A stretch of DNA of 64,000 nucleotides from Kineococcus mangrovi (GCF_041320705.1 NZ_JBGGTQ010000009.1:124001-188000), one strand, 5' to 3'; positions 41,723 through 50,961 are shown, counted from the stretch's first letter. The notes: generated from the sequence alone by a model not told the origin. Made by a program: numbers and translations.

Positions 41723-42178
41723 ATGACCTCGAGCGAGCACCTCGGTTTCGGCCAGACCCGGCAGGACCCCGGACAGGAGACCCCCGTGAACGATTTCAGC
41801 GGCCAGTCCGCCGACCAGCCCGCCGACCAGCCCGCGCGGCCCACCGCCGCCGACCGGTTCTTCGGCTCGATCCGCCGCACGGGCCTGGTCCGCTCCCACG
41901 ACCGGTGGGTCGCCGGGGTCGCCGGCGGCATCGCCCGCCGCACCGGTGTCCACGTCAACGCCGTCCGCGCCGGCTTCGTCGTCCTGGCCCTCGTCGGCGG
42001 CATCGGCCTGGGCCTGTACGGCCTCGCCTGGGCGCTGCTGCCCGACGTGACCGGGCGCATCGAGGCGCAGGCCGCCCAGCGCGGGGACGTCTCCGCCGCC
42101 CTCGTCCTGGCCGTCGGCCTCGTCGTCCTCGACCTCGTCCTGGGCAACGGGCTGCTCGGCCTCGGCTGGGTGCTCTGA
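41723..42178 (+). CDS. PspC-domain membrane protein
   Basis: A 151-aa protein. A polar N-terminus is followed by a PspC domain (about 55-105: RSHDRWVAGVAGGIARRTGV, VGGIGLGLYGLAWALLP) and a second hydrophobic region. GTG 41786 is an alternative start. It diverges from the kinase operon. Confidence 0.82.
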   Translation: MTSSEHLGFGQTRQDPGQETPVNDFSGQSADQPADQPARPTAADRFFGSIRRTGLVRSHDRWVAGVAGGIARRTGVHVNAVRAGFVVLALVGGIGLGLYGLAWALLPDVTGRIEAQAAQRGDVSAALVLAVGLVVLDLVLGNGLLGLGWVL

Positions 42179-42204
42179 CCCCGGGGACCTGGGAGGGTCG
42201 GGCC

Positions 42205-43743
42205 GTGAGCACCACCACGCGCGGGGTCGGGAAGTTCTTCGCGACCGTCCGGTCCAGCGGCGTCGAACGCACGCAGGACCGGTGGTTCGCGGGGGTCTGC
42301 GGCGGCGTGGCCGAGCGGCTCGGCGTCGACCCCCTCCTCGTGCGTGGCGTCCTCGTCGCCCTGACCGTCGTCGGTGGCCTCGGGCTCGCCGCCTACGGCG
42401 TCTGCTGGTTGCTCCTGCCCGACGGCCGACCCGCGAGCGCCGGCGGGGACGACCCCGGCGAGCGGCCCGAGGACCCGCGCACCCCCGGCCGCATCGAGGC
42501 GGAGGCCGTCCTGCGCGGGGACGTCTCCGGACCCGCGTGGCTGGCCGGTGCCCTCGTCCTGGCCGACCTCGTGCTGCCCCGCGCACTGCTGGGCCTGCTC
42601 GACCAGAACCTCGACGGGCCCGGCTGGGGTTTCCTCACCACCGGGCTGCTCGCCCTCCTCGGGTGGGGGTTCCTGCGCGACTTCCGCGTCCCGCCGCTGG
42701 ACCCCGCCCGCCGCGCAGAACTCGACGCCCTCAGCGCCCGCGATGCCACTGACCGCGACGCCGCTGCCACCCGGCCGCTGTCGCTCGTGAAGGAGACCCC
42801 GCAGACCCCGCCCGGTCCCGCCGCGGGTTTCGGGTCGGTCACCGAACGCCGGGCCGCCGCCCGGGCGGCCCGGGAGCAGGCCCGCACCGCGGCGGTGCAG
42901 GCCAAGGAACAGGCCCAGGCCCGGGCCCGGGAGCAGGCGGCCCGCGCGCGGGCCGCGCGCCGTCCGGGTTCCCCGCTGCTGACCACCGGCACCCTGGGGC
43001 TCGCGCTGCTGACCGTCGGTCTCGTCGTCGCCGCGTCCCTGCTCACGGCCTCGGGCCCGTGGGCCGGCGCCCCCGTCGCCCGGGCCCTGCAGGACCGCAC
43101 CCTGCCCCTCGCCGCAGCCGCGGCCACCGTCGTCCTGGGGCTGGGGGCCGTGCTCGCCGGCCTGCGCGGGCGCCGCACCGCCCTGGTCGGGTTCGCCTGG
43201 CCCGTGGCGCTCGTCGCCCTCGCCACGGCCCTCGCCCCGCCCGCCGGGAACTGGACCGGGGAGTCCGAGCGCACCTGGACCCCCACCGGCACCTCGATGC
43301 TCAGCTCCGTCGCGGGCCGTCTGACGGTCGACCCGAGCGCCCTGGCCGACGGCACCGCCACCGCGACCGTCGCCGCGGGCCGGCTCGGCGTCGTCGTCCC
43401 CACCGACCGGACCGTGCTGGTCGACGTCACCGTCCTGGCCGGTTCGCTGCGCTGGCAGCCCGGCACCGACCTCGCCGAGGTCACCGACGACCCCTCGCGC
43501 GGCGGGCGGACCGGTGGCGGCACCGAGCGGGGCGCCGGCGACGCGGTCGCGGGTGGGCTGCACCTGCGGCGCGTGTTCGCCGTCGGCCCCGACGCCGCGG
43601 CCCTGGCCTCCGCCGTCACCGTCCGCGGGGGCGACCCCGCCGAGTGGGCCGTCCCGGCCGGGACCCCCCGGGTGCGGGCCACCGGCTGGACCGGGGAGGT
43701 CCGGATCGGCCCCGCCGGTTCGAGCGTCCTGGAGGCGCCGTGA
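42205..43743 (+). CDS. Large PspC-domain membrane protein
   Basis: A 512-aa protein. A PspC domain (about 20-75: RWFAGVCGGVAERLGVDP) precedes two hydrophobic segments, a long Ala/Arg/Gln coiled-coil stretch (about 210-252), two to three membrane helices, and a C-terminal extracytoplasmic domain of about 150 residues. The C-terminal part resembles LiaF-type adhesin-like strands. GTG after GGGAGGG. Confidence 0.8.
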   Translation: MSTTTRGVGKFFATVRSSGVERTQDRWFAGVCGGVAERLGVDPLLVRGVLVALTVVGGLGLAAYGVCWLLLPDGRPASAGGDDPGERPEDPRTPGRIEAEAVLRGDVSGPAWLAGALVLADLVLPRALLGLLDQNLDGPGWGFLTTGLLALLGWGFLRDFRVPPLDPARRAELDALSARDATDRDAAATRPLSLVKETPQTPPGPAAGFGSVTERRAAARAAREQARTAAVQAKEQAQARAREQAARARAARRPGSPLLTTGTLGLALLTVGLVVAASLLTASGPWAGAPVARALQDRTLPLAAAAATVVLGLGAVLAGLRGRRTALVGFAWPVALVALATALAPPAGNWTGESERTWTPTGTSMLSSVAGRLTVDPSALADGTATATVAAGRLGVVVPTDRTVLVDVTVLAGSLRWQPGTDLAEVTDDPSRGGRTGGGTERGAGDAVAGGLHLRRVFAVGPDAAALASAVTVRGGDPAEWAVPAGTPRVRATGWTGEVRIGPAGSSVLEAP

Positions 43744-44006
43744 GCACCCCCGGACCCGCGGCGGACCCCGGCCCCGCGCCCCGGCCCCCGCGCGGGCCCG
43801 ACCTCGGCACCGTCCTCGGCGGCCTCGTCCTCGTCGCGGTGGGGGCGGCCGTGGGCGGGCACGTCCTGTTCGGGCTCAGCTGGGACTGGAAGGTGTGGGC
43901 CGCGGGCGTCCTGCTGGTCGCCGGGTTCGGGGCGCTGCTCGCCACGGCCGTGGCGGCCGTGCGCCGTCCCTGCGACGAGCGCGACGAGGGGGCCGCCCGC
44001 CGGTAG
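43740..44006 (+). CDS. Small two-helix membrane protein
   Basis: An 88-aa protein with a Pro-rich N-terminus, two hydrophobic helices (about 23-45 and 51-72) and a charged tail. The GTG overlaps the preceding stop (GTGA), so it is coupled to the large PspC protein. Confidence 0.72.
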   Translation: MSTPGPAADPGPAPRPPRGPDLGTVLGGLVLVAVGAAVGGHVLFGLSWDWKVWAAGVLLVAGFGALLATAVAAVRRPCDERDEGAARR

Positions 44007-44016
44007 CGTCACCGCC

Positions 44017-45114
44017 GTGAACGAGCAGAACGGGTCGGCGGACCGGGACGGCGGGACAGGGGTGCGCCGCGAGCCGGACTGGGGGCGGCTCGCCGACGGC
44101 ACGCCCGTCGCGCGCTGGGTGCTGACGGACGGCGTCCTGGAGGTGGGCCTGCTCGAGCACGGCGCCCGGATCCAGTCCGTGCTGGCCCCCGACTGGGACG
44201 GCACCCGCGCCGACGTCGTCCTCGGGTTCCCGGGCCTGGCCCCCTACGCGGGCAAGGGCCGGTCGTTCGGCGCCACGATCGGGCGGTTCGCCAACCGCAT
44301 CGCCGGCGGCGAGTTCGACCTCGACGGGCAGCGGGTGTCCATCCCGACCACGGACCGCGGCAACGCCATCCACGGTGGACCGCACCCGTTCTCGGAGCAG
44401 CTGTGGACCGCGCACCCCGTCGACGGGGTCCGCGGGGTGCGGTTCTCGCTGTTCAGCCCCGACGGGGACAACGGGTTCCCCGGCGGGTTGTCGGTGCACG
44501 TGACCCACGTCCTGCGCGAGGGGGCGCTGACCATCACGTACTCCGCCACCACCGACGCCCCGACCGTCCTGAACCTCACCAACCACGCCTACTTCGACCT
44601 CGCCGGCGAGGGGTCCGGGACGATCGACGCCCACCTCGTGCAGGTCCTCGCCGACCGGTTCCTCCCCGTCGACGAGACGGGTCTGCCGACCGGGGAGTTC
44701 CGCGCCGTGGAGGGGACCCCGTTCGACCTGCGCGAGGCCGTCCCCGTCGGGTACCGCGTCGAGCTCGACGACGAGCAGCTGCACCGCGGGAAGGGTTTCG
44801 ACCACTGCTACGTCCTCGCCGACGTCCCGGGCGGGGCCCGGCCGCCGGCGCTCGCGGCCGTCGTCACCGAACCCGTGTCCGGCCGGACCCTGGAGGTCCG
44901 CACCGACCAGCCGGGCATCCAGTTCTTCACCGGCGGGTCGCTGGCCGGGACGCTGGTCGGCGCGTCGGGCACCGCGTACGGGCCGCGCGCCGGGCTGGCG
45001 CTGGAGACGCAGGCGTTCCCCGACGCGCCCAACCACCCGGAGTTCCCGACGACGGTGTTGCTGCCCGGGGAGGAGTTCCGTTCCGTCACGGAGTTCCGGT
45101 TCACCGCCGTCTAA
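44017..45114 (+). CDS. galM: Aldose 1-epimerase (galactose mutarotase)
   Basis: A 365-aa mutarotase interconverting sugar anomers. FGATIGRFANRIAGGEF, IHGGPHPF, LTNHAYFDLAG (catalytic H) and LALETQAFPDAPNHPEFPT (catalytic E) are all present. GTG start 10 bp after the PspC operon. Followed by a clear terminator. Confidence 0.92.
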   Translation: MNEQNGSADRDGGTGVRREPDWGRLADGTPVARWVLTDGVLEVGLLEHGARIQSVLAPDWDGTRADVVLGFPGLAPYAGKGRSFGATIGRFANRIAGGEFDLDGQRVSIPTTDRGNAIHGGPHPFSEQLWTAHPVDGVRGVRFSLFSPDGDNGFPGGLSVHVTHVLREGALTITYSATTDAPTVLNLTNHAYFDLAGEGSGTIDAHLVQVLADRFLPVDETGLPTGEFRAVEGTPFDLREAVPVGYRVELDDEQLHRGKGFDHCYVLADVPGGARPPALAAVVTEPVSGRTLEVRTDQPGIQFFTGGSLAGTLVGASGTAYGPRAGLALETQAFPDAPNHPEFPTTVLLPGEEFRSVTEFRFTAV

Positions 45115-45123
45115 GCTCGTCCT

Positions 45124-45146
45124 CCCGGTGGTCGTGCACCACCGGG
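45124..45146. terminator. Hairpin terminator after galM
   Basis: CCCGGTGGT and ACCACCGGG form a perfect 9-bp stem with a 5-nt loop, 10 bp after the galM stop. Confidence 0.8.
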
Positions 45147-45161
45147 ACCGATGTGGTGCAA

Positions 45162-45176
45162 TGAGAAGCGATCTCA
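45162..45176. promoter_or_regulatory. Candidate metalloregulator operator upstream of the pacL-like gene
   Basis: TGAGA-AGCGA-TCTCA is a perfect inverted repeat of 5-bp arms just upstream of the ribosome-binding site. It resembles the half-sites of metal repressors (ArsR/SmtB or Fur/Zur type), which would suit a metal efflux operon. The regulator is not in this window. Confidence 0.45.
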
Positions 45177-45188
45177 CCTGGAGGAACC

Positions 45189-45467
45189 GTGCTGCCCATC
45201 GCCGCCCCGCTCGGACGTCTCGTGCTCACCGCCGCCGCCTCGGCCGGGCTGGTCAAGGCCGTCGGCGACGGCCGGGGGACCGCCGCCCTGCGCCGCCTGG
45301 CCGTCGGTGGCGCGAAGGCCGGCATCCGCACCTCGCGCGCCGCCGAGACCGGCGTGGAGCGCCTGCGCCTGGGCGCCGGCGACATCGTCGCCCAGGCCTA
45401 CGACGAGATGGGGGAGCAGCCGCCCGTGCCGGCCACCCCGCAGGCCGGTCACGACCACCAGCACTGA
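45189..45467 (+). CDS. PacL-like metal chaperone (DUF1490)
   Basis: A 92-aa membrane-associated protein homologous to mycobacterial PacL1 (Rv3269), which partners the P-ATPase CtpC and forms efflux platforms for zinc. A hydrophobic N-terminus, a helical middle and the C-terminal metal-binding tail GHDHQH fit. GTG follows GGAGG. It is directly followed by the ATPase. Confidence 0.85.
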   Translation: MLPIAAPLGRLVLTAAASAGLVKAVGDGRGTAALRRLAVGGAKAGIRTSRAAETGVERLRLGAGDIVAQAYDEMGEQPPVPATPQAGHDHQH

Positions 45468-45471
45468 GCCC

Positions 45472-47700
45472 GTGGCGGTCGTGCAGCTCAGCCCGCTGAA
45501 CGTCCTGTCCGACGTCCCGGGCCGGGCCCGGGTCCAGGCGGACTGGCTGCGGCGCAGCCCCGGGCGCGCGGTCGCCGCCGAGGAGGCCCTGGACCGCCTC
45601 CCCGGGACGCGGCTGGCCCGCGCCCACCCGGTGACGGGCAACGTCGTCGTCCACTACGACCCGCAGGCCCTCACCCTGCCCGAGCTGCTCGCCGCCGTCG
45701 CCTCGGCCGCGGTCGTGCCCGCCGACGCCGAACCCGCCCGCACCCCGCGCTCGGCCGACGTCGGCAACGGCGAGGTCGCCCGCATCGCCGTCGGCGGGGC
45801 GGCACTGGCCCTGCTCGGGTTGCGCCGCTTCGCCTTCGGCCGCCCGCCGCTGCTGGGCCCGACCTCCCGGCTCGTGGCCACGGGCGTCACCGTCTTCTCC
45901 GGCTACCCCTTCCTCAAGGGGGCCGTCGGAGCCCTCGTCGGCCGTCGCAGCGCCGGCACCGACGCGCTCGTCTCGGCCGCCACCGTCGCGAGCCTGCTGC
46001 TGCGCGAGAACGTCGTGGCGCTCACGGTGCTGTGGCTGCTGAACATCGGCGAGTACCTGCAGGACCTCACCCTGCGCCGGACCCGCCGGGCGATCGCGGA
46101 CCTGCTGCGGGGCAGCGAGACCACCGCCTGGGTGCAGCGCGCGGCCGCCGACGGCCAGGTCGTCGAGCAGCGCGTGGACCTCACCGAGCTCGCGGTGGGC
46201 GACCTCGTCGTCGTCCACGACCAGTCGACGGTCCCCGTCGACGGCGAGGTCGTCGAGGGTGAGGCCGTCGTGGACCAGGCCGCGCTGACGGGCGAGAACC
46301 TCCCCGTCCAGCGCACCGTGGGGCACCCCGTCCTGGCGGGCAGCGTGAACCTGCGCGGGCGCCTCGTCGTGCGGGCCACCGCGACCGGTCAGGACACCGC
46401 CGTCGGTCGCATCGTCGCCCGCGTGGAGGACGCCCAGGCCGACCGCGCCCCCGTGCAGACGGTGGGGGACGCCTTCTCCCGCAAGTTCGTCCCCGCCTCC
46501 TTCGGGCTCGCCCTCGCCACGCTCGTCCTGACCCGCGACGTCCGCCGCGCCATGACGATGCTGCTCATCGCCTGCCCCTGCGCCGTCGGGCTGGCCACCC
46601 CCACCGCCATCAGCGCCGCCATCGGCAACGGCGCCCGCCGCGGGATCCTCGTCAAGGGCGGGTCCCACCTCGAGGCCGCCGGTCGCGTCGACGCGTTCGT
46701 GTTCGACAAGACCGGGACCCTGACCGTCGGGCGCCCCGTCGTCACGAACGTCCTCAGCTTCCGCGACGACTGGACGCCCGAGCAGGTGCTGTCCGAGGCC
46801 GCGAACTCCGAGGTGCACTCCAAGCACCCGCTGGCGCAGGCCGTCATCCGGTCCACCGAGGAACGCCACCTCGTCATCCCGACCCACGAGGAGTGCGAGG
46901 TCATCCTCGGTCTCGGGATGCGCGTGCAGGCCAACGGCCGCGTCCTGCTCGTCGGCTCCCCCGGGCTCATGCGCCGCGAGGGCGTTGCCGTCGACGCGGC
47001 GGCGCAGGACTGGGTCGACCGGCTGCAGACGGCCGCCGAGACCCCGCTGCTGCTCGCCGTCGACGGGACCCTCACCGGTCTCGTCAGCCTGCGCGACGAG
47101 GTGCGCCCGGAGTCCCGGGCGGTCCTGGCGGAACTGCGCCGCACCGGGGTCGAGCGGATCGTCATGCTCACCGGCGACAACGAGCGCACCGCGGCCGCCG
47201 TGGCCGCCGAGCTCGGGGTCACCGAGTGGCGCGCCGAGGCCATGCCGGAGGACAAGCAGGACGTCGTGCGGTCGCTGCAGGCGGAGGGGCTCACCGTCGC
47301 GGTCGTCGGGGACGGGACGAACGACGCCCCCGCCCTCGCGCTGGCCGACCTCGGCATCGCGATGGGGATGTCCGGCACCGACGTCGCGGTCGAGACGGCC
47401 GACGTCGCGCTCGTCGGCGACGACCTGCGCCGGTTGCTGCAACTGCGCGACCTCGGGGACCGGACCCTCGGGCTCATCCGGCAGAACTACGGCGCCTCGA
47501 TCGCCGTCAACGGGTTCGGGTTGGCCCTGGGGGCCGCGGGCGCGCTGTCGCCGGTCCTGGCCGCCGTCGCGCACAACGCCTCCTCGGTGTTCGTCGCCGT
47601 GAACTCCGCCCGGCTCATCAGGTACCGGCTCCCGGCCCGGCAGCGGGGCGCGAGCGCAGCACGAGAGCCGCGGCCAGAGCCGTCGTCAACGGGACGGTGA
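45472..47700 (+). CDS. ctpC: P1B-type metal ATPase (CtpC-like)
   Basis: A 742-aa heavy-metal exporter. After a degenerate HMA-like N-terminal domain, the A-domain TGEN, the membrane CPC in IACPCAVGLATP, the phosphorylated D412 in DKTGT, GDGTNDAPAL and HNASS are present. With PacL it resembles the mycobacterial Rv3269-Rv3270 pair, reported for zinc and manganese. GTG 45472 is 4 bp after pacL. Its last 83 bp overlap the convergent YibE/F gene. Confidence 0.88.
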   Translation: MAVVQLSPLNVLSDVPGRARVQADWLRRSPGRAVAAEEALDRLPGTRLARAHPVTGNVVVHYDPQALTLPELLAAVASAAVVPADAEPARTPRSADVGNGEVARIAVGGAALALLGLRRFAFGRPPLLGPTSRLVATGVTVFSGYPFLKGAVGALVGRRSAGTDALVSAATVASLLLRENVVALTVLWLLNIGEYLQDLTLRRTRRAIADLLRGSETTAWVQRAAADGQVVEQRVDLTELAVGDLVVVHDQSTVPVDGEVVEGEAVVDQAALTGENLPVQRTVGHPVLAGSVNLRGRLVVRATATGQDTAVGRIVARVEDAQADRAPVQTVGDAFSRKFVPASFGLALATLVLTRDVRRAMTMLLIACPCAVGLATPTAISAAIGNGARRGILVKGGSHLEAAGRVDAFVFDKTGTLTVGRPVVTNVLSFRDDWTPEQVLSEAANSEVHSKHPLAQAVIRSTEERHLVIPTHEECEVILGLGMRVQANGRVLLVGSPGLMRREGVAVDAAAQDWVDRLQTAAETPLLLAVDGTLTGLVSLRDEVRPESRAVLAELRRTGVERIVMLTGDNERTAAAVAAELGVTEWRAEAMPEDKQDVVRSLQAEGLTVAVVGDGTNDAPALALADLGIAMGMSGTDVAVETADVALVGDDLRRLLQLRDLGDRTLGLIRQNYGASIAVNGFGLALGAAGALSPVLAAVAHNASSVFVAVNSARLIRYRLPARQRGASAAREPRPEPSSTGR

Positions 47701-48865
47701 GGGCCAGGGCGATCCCGCCCACGGCCGATCGCACAAGTTCCTCCGCGATGGCCGCCGAGTTCACGAGCTGCCCCACGGGCTGGTCGTACAGCCGCAGCAG
47801 CAGCAGCGAGGGCATCGCCGCGCCCGCGTACGCGAACGTCACCGTGTAGACCGTCGAGGCCAGGTGGTCGCGGCCCACCCGCATCCCCGCGGCGAACAGC
47901 TCGCGGAAACCCCCGCCGCGGGCGGCCCGCACCTCCCACACCGCCGCGGCCTGCGTGATGGTCACGTCGTTCAGCAACCCCAGCGCCGCGACCAGCGTCC
48001 CCGCCAGCACGACGCCGCGCAGGTCGACCGCTCCCGTCAGCACGGTCACCGTGTAGGCGCTCTCGTCGCTGAGCCCGGTCAGGTGCGTCGCGTCGACGGC
48101 CAGCACGGCGGCCCCCGCGGTCACGAGCAACCCCGCCACCGTCCCGAGGTAGGCCACCGTCGTGCGCGCCGAGAACCCGTGCGTCAGGTAGAGCACGAAC
48201 CCCATGACGGCGACCGCGGAACTCAGGCCGACGACGACCGCGTTCTCCTCCGTCAGCAGGGCGGGGACGACGTGGAACGCGATGGCCGCTCCGCCCACCG
48301 CCAGCCCCGCGAGCGCCGCCAGGCCCCGCCGCCGTCCCACGGCGACGGTCAGCACGACGAACACCGTCACGAGGACGACCAGCGGGACGCGCCGGTCGAC
48401 GTCCTCCCACGCGTAGACCGCCGGTCCACCGGCCTCACCCGGGTACTCGGTCAGGACCACCCGGTCCCCCGCGGACAGGCCGCCGTGGAACACCGCGGCC
48501 GGAACCGTGACCGTGACCTCCCGGGCCGAACCGTCGACGCGGACCCTCGCCTCCGGGCACTCGACCGTCTCCGGCAGCGTGCCGTCCGGCAGGCGCTCCT
48601 CGGCCAGTTCGGCGCGGCACGTCAGCATCCGGGTACCCGTGACGTCGCCCCGCACCGTCTGCGCGCCGACGTACGTCGTCGAGGCCGAGGGGACCTCGCC
48701 CGGCCACGTCGCCACGACGCCGGCGACGGCCGCGGCCAGCACCACCAGCACGACCGCCGTCAGGGTGCGCCGGGTCCGCCGGGGCAGCGGTTCCAGCGCC
48801 TCGCCCGGCGCCCCGCCGTGCCCGTGCCCGTGCCCGTGTTCCTGCCCGTGTCCGTGTGCACCCAC
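47618..48865 (-). CDS. YibE/F-like membrane protein with His-rich N-terminus
   Basis: A 415-aa multi-pass protein of the YibE/YibF family. The N-terminus HGHGQEHGHGHGHGG (about 4-18) looks metal-binding. A membrane helix and an extracytoplasmic domain (about 60-160) follow, then six to seven helices with LGLLNDVTITQAAAVWE. The GTG at 48865 has GAGGA 7 nt upstream. It converges on and overlaps ctpC; a link to metal homeostasis is inferred. Confidence 0.82.
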   Translation of the reverse strand: MGAHGHGQEHGHGHGHGGAPGEALEPLPRRTRRTLTAVVLVVLAAAVAGVVATWPGEVPSASTTYVGAQTVRGDVTGTRMLTCRAELAEERLPDGTLPETVECPEARVRVDGSAREVTVTVPAAVFHGGLSAGDRVVLTEYPGEAGGPAVYAWEDVDRRVPLVVLVTVFVVLTVAVGRRRGLAALAGLAVGGAAIAFHVVPALLTEENAVVVGLSSAVAVMGFVLYLTHGFSARTTVAYLGTVAGLLVTAGAAVLAVDATHLTGLSDESAYTVTVLTGAVDLRGVVLAGTLVAALGLLNDVTITQAAAVWEVRAARGGGFRELFAAGMRVGRDHLASTVYTVTFAYAGAAMPSLLLLRLYDQPVGQLVNSAAIAEELVRSAVGGIALALTVPLTTALAAALVLRSRPAAGPGAGT

Positions 48866-48894
48866 CCGGCCATCCTCGCGGACGACCCGACGGG

Positions 48895-49872
48895 TCAGCG
48901 CGACCCGTGCTCCCGCAACCGCTCCCACTCGTCCCGGAACAGCGGCAGGACCGTCCCGTGCTTGGTCGAGGGCGGGATGGACACCTCCCGGTCCGGAACG
49001 GGGTCCCACCGGCCCGAGTCCAGGTCGTCGCACTGCAGGGCGAAGTACCCCTGCGGCCACTGCGCGTACTGGTCCAGGAACAGGTACCAGCGCTCGCGGT
49101 CGCGGGCGCGCACGATGAGCGGGGCCTCGACGCCGCCCGGGTAGCGGTCCCCGGCGATGTTCGTCGTCACGACCTCGAAGTCGTCGGCGAACAGGGCCGA
49201 GCCGCGTTCGAGGAAGATGCCCCAGCCACCCGTGCGGTCCTCGTCCTTGGAGAACCGGTAGACGCGGCCGTGCTCGTGCAGCACGGCGGTGTCGATGATG
49301 TCCCGGCCCCCGGTGTCGACCATGACCTCCGTCGGGCCGAACGTCCGGAAGTCGCGCGTGCGGGCGGCGAGGATGCGGCTGTAGCTCTCGCTCGCGTGCT
49401 CGACGTCGTCCTCGGGGTACAGCCGGGAGGACCAGAACACGACCTGCTCGCCGGTCGCGGGGTCCTTCGTCACCTCCGGCGCCCACGCCATGCCGGCCGT
49501 CGGCGGCGCCACCTCGACCAGCCGCGGTCCGTCCCAGGTCAGCAGGTCCTCGGAGTCCCACAGCACGAGGGAACGGCTGCCGTGCCGGCGCCACTCGTCC
49601 CACCGCAGGCCCCCGCCGTCCCACACGCGCAGGTCCGTCGCGAGGACGTGGAACCGGCCCTCGTCGTCGCGCACGATCGCGGGGTCGCGCACCCCGGTCG
49701 TGCCCACCCGCGACTCCAGGACGGGTTCCCCGCCCCACAGCGGGTCCCAGCGCAGCGGGGAGTCGTCCCGGCTGAGGGAGAAGTGGATCTTCTCGGCGTG
49801 CCCGTCGGGGTCCTCCCGGAAGTGCGCGAGGAGCCAGCCGAACTCGCTGCGGTCGTTCTCGAGGTCGCTCAC
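48895..49872 (-). CDS. GH43-like glycoside hydrolase
   Basis: A 325-aa five-bladed-propeller-type enzyme. VRDPAIVRDDEGRFHVLATD carries an aspartate base, MAWAPEVTKDPATGEQVVFW the second acidic site, and VEAPLIVRARDRERWYLFLD the third, as in GH43 arabinanases and xylosidases. No signal peptide is present. GTG 49872 follows GAGAGGG. Substrate unknown. Confidence 0.8.
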   Translation of the reverse strand: MSDLENDRSEFGWLLAHFREDPDGHAEKIHFSLSRDDSPLRWDPLWGGEPVLESRVGTTGVRDPAIVRDDEGRFHVLATDLRVWDGGGLRWDEWRRHGSRSLVLWDSEDLLTWDGPRLVEVAPPTAGMAWAPEVTKDPATGEQVVFWSSRLYPEDDVEHASESYSRILAARTRDFRTFGPTEVMVDTGGRDIIDTAVLHEHGRVYRFSKDEDRTGGWGIFLERGSALFADDFEVVTTNIAGDRYPGGVEAPLIVRARDRERWYLFLDQYAQWPQGYFALQCDDLDSGRWDPVPDREVSIPPSTKHGTVLPLFRDEWERLREHGSR

Positions 49873-50069
49873 GGGCACCACCCTCTCAACCCCTGCCGGT
49901 GTCGCGAGCCCACTCCGGCGGAGCCGTCGACGCGGCCAGCCGGTCCCACCACCTCCTCGGCGCCGGGGACCGCCACGGCGCGGGCCGAGCGGACGTCGAG
50001 CACGCACAGCTGGCCGCTCACGCCCCCGCCCGACGCGCGGGCGGGCCCCGCCTCGGGCACGGTGGACGG

Positions 50070-50897
50070 GTGCCCGAGGGCGACACCGTCTTCCTGCTCG
50101 CCCGCCGCCTCCAGGCCCGGCTGGCGGGCCGCCCGGTGCGCCGCAGCGACCTGCGCGTGCCGCGCTTCGCGACCGCCGACCTGTCGGGCACGCGGCTGGT
50201 GGGGACCGTCTCGCGCGGCAAGCACCTGCTGACCCGCCTCGTCCCCGACGGCCCCTCCGCGGTCACCGAACCCCTCACCCTGCACACCCACCTGCGGATG
50301 GACGGGGAGTGGGCCGTCCTCGGCCCCGGCAAGGTGCTGCCTGCCCGCCTCCGGCCCGACGTGCGGGTCGTGCTGGAGACGGACGGGCCGACGGCGGTGG
50401 CGCTGCGCATGCCGGTCGTCGAGCTCGTCCCGACCGCTCTGGAGCACACCGTCGTCGGGCACCTGGGTCCCGACCTGCTCGACGCGGGGCTCAGCGTCCA
50501 GGACCGGGTCGAGCGCTCCGTCGCGAACCTCGCCCTGCGGCCCGAGCGGGGGCTCAAGGCCGCGCTGCTGGACCAGCGCAACCTCGCCGGCATCGGCAAC
50601 CTCTGGGCCGACGAGCTGTGCTTCCTGCGCGGACGGTCCCCGTGGGCGGCCGTGGGGGACGTCGACCTGCCGCCGCTGGTGCGGTTGGCGGTGCGGATGC
50701 TCACGTTCTCCGTCGGCCCCTCGCGGGCGCGGCAGGTCACGACGGGCGACACCCGGCCGGGCCGGCAGCACTGGGTCTCGGGGCGCGCGGGCGAGCCGTG
50801 CCTGCGGTGCGGGACGACGGTGCGGGTCGAGGCCGAGGTGCCCGGGGACGCCGAACGGCGCCGCACGTGGTGGTGCCCGCACTGCCAACCGGGGTGA
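50070..50897 (+). CDS. Fpg/Nei-family DNA glycosylase (endonuclease VIII-like)
   Basis: A 275-aa base-excision repair enzyme. The protein begins PEGDT after the initiator, giving the catalytic proline and glutamate. The H2TH region is LDQRNLAGIGNLWADELCF, and a C-terminal zinc finger (CLRCGTTV, WWCPHC) completes it. The PEGDT start is typical of actinobacterial Nei enzymes. The GTG start is fixed by this motif. Confidence 0.9.
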   Translation: MPEGDTVFLLARRLQARLAGRPVRRSDLRVPRFATADLSGTRLVGTVSRGKHLLTRLVPDGPSAVTEPLTLHTHLRMDGEWAVLGPGKVLPARLRPDVRVVLETDGPTAVALRMPVVELVPTALEHTVVGHLGPDLLDAGLSVQDRVERSVANLALRPERGLKAALLDQRNLAGIGNLWADELCFLRGRSPWAAVGDVDLPPLVRLAVRMLTFSVGPSRARQVTTGDTRPGRQHWVSGRAGEPCLRCGTTVRVEAEVPGDAERRRTWWCPHCQPG

Positions 50898-50961
50898 ACC
50901 ACGGCCCGGCACGGTGAACGGGCGGTGTCGCGGACACCGCCCCGGACGGTTGCAGGTGAAC
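50893..50961. promoter_or_regulatory. Three GGTGAAC motifs upstream of the ugp-like operon
   Basis: GGTGAAC appears at 50893, 50913 and 50955 (GTTCACC on the other strand), 20 and 42 bp apart. GTTCACC is the core of PhoP boxes in Streptomyces, where the direct-repeat period is 11 bp. The first copy overlaps the Nei stop codon. Phosphate control of the Ugp-like genes is a hypothesis. Confidence 0.35.
50920..50942. terminator. Hairpin terminator after the Nei gene
   Basis: GGGCGGTGTC and GACACCGCCC form a perfect 10-bp stem with a 3-nt loop, 23 bp after the stop. Confidence 0.7.

Noticed and set aside
48780-48860. CRISPR-like or satellite repeat in the GTGCCCGTG region
   Set aside because: The short repeat simply encodes the His-Gly-rich N-terminus of the YibE/F protein; there are no spacers.
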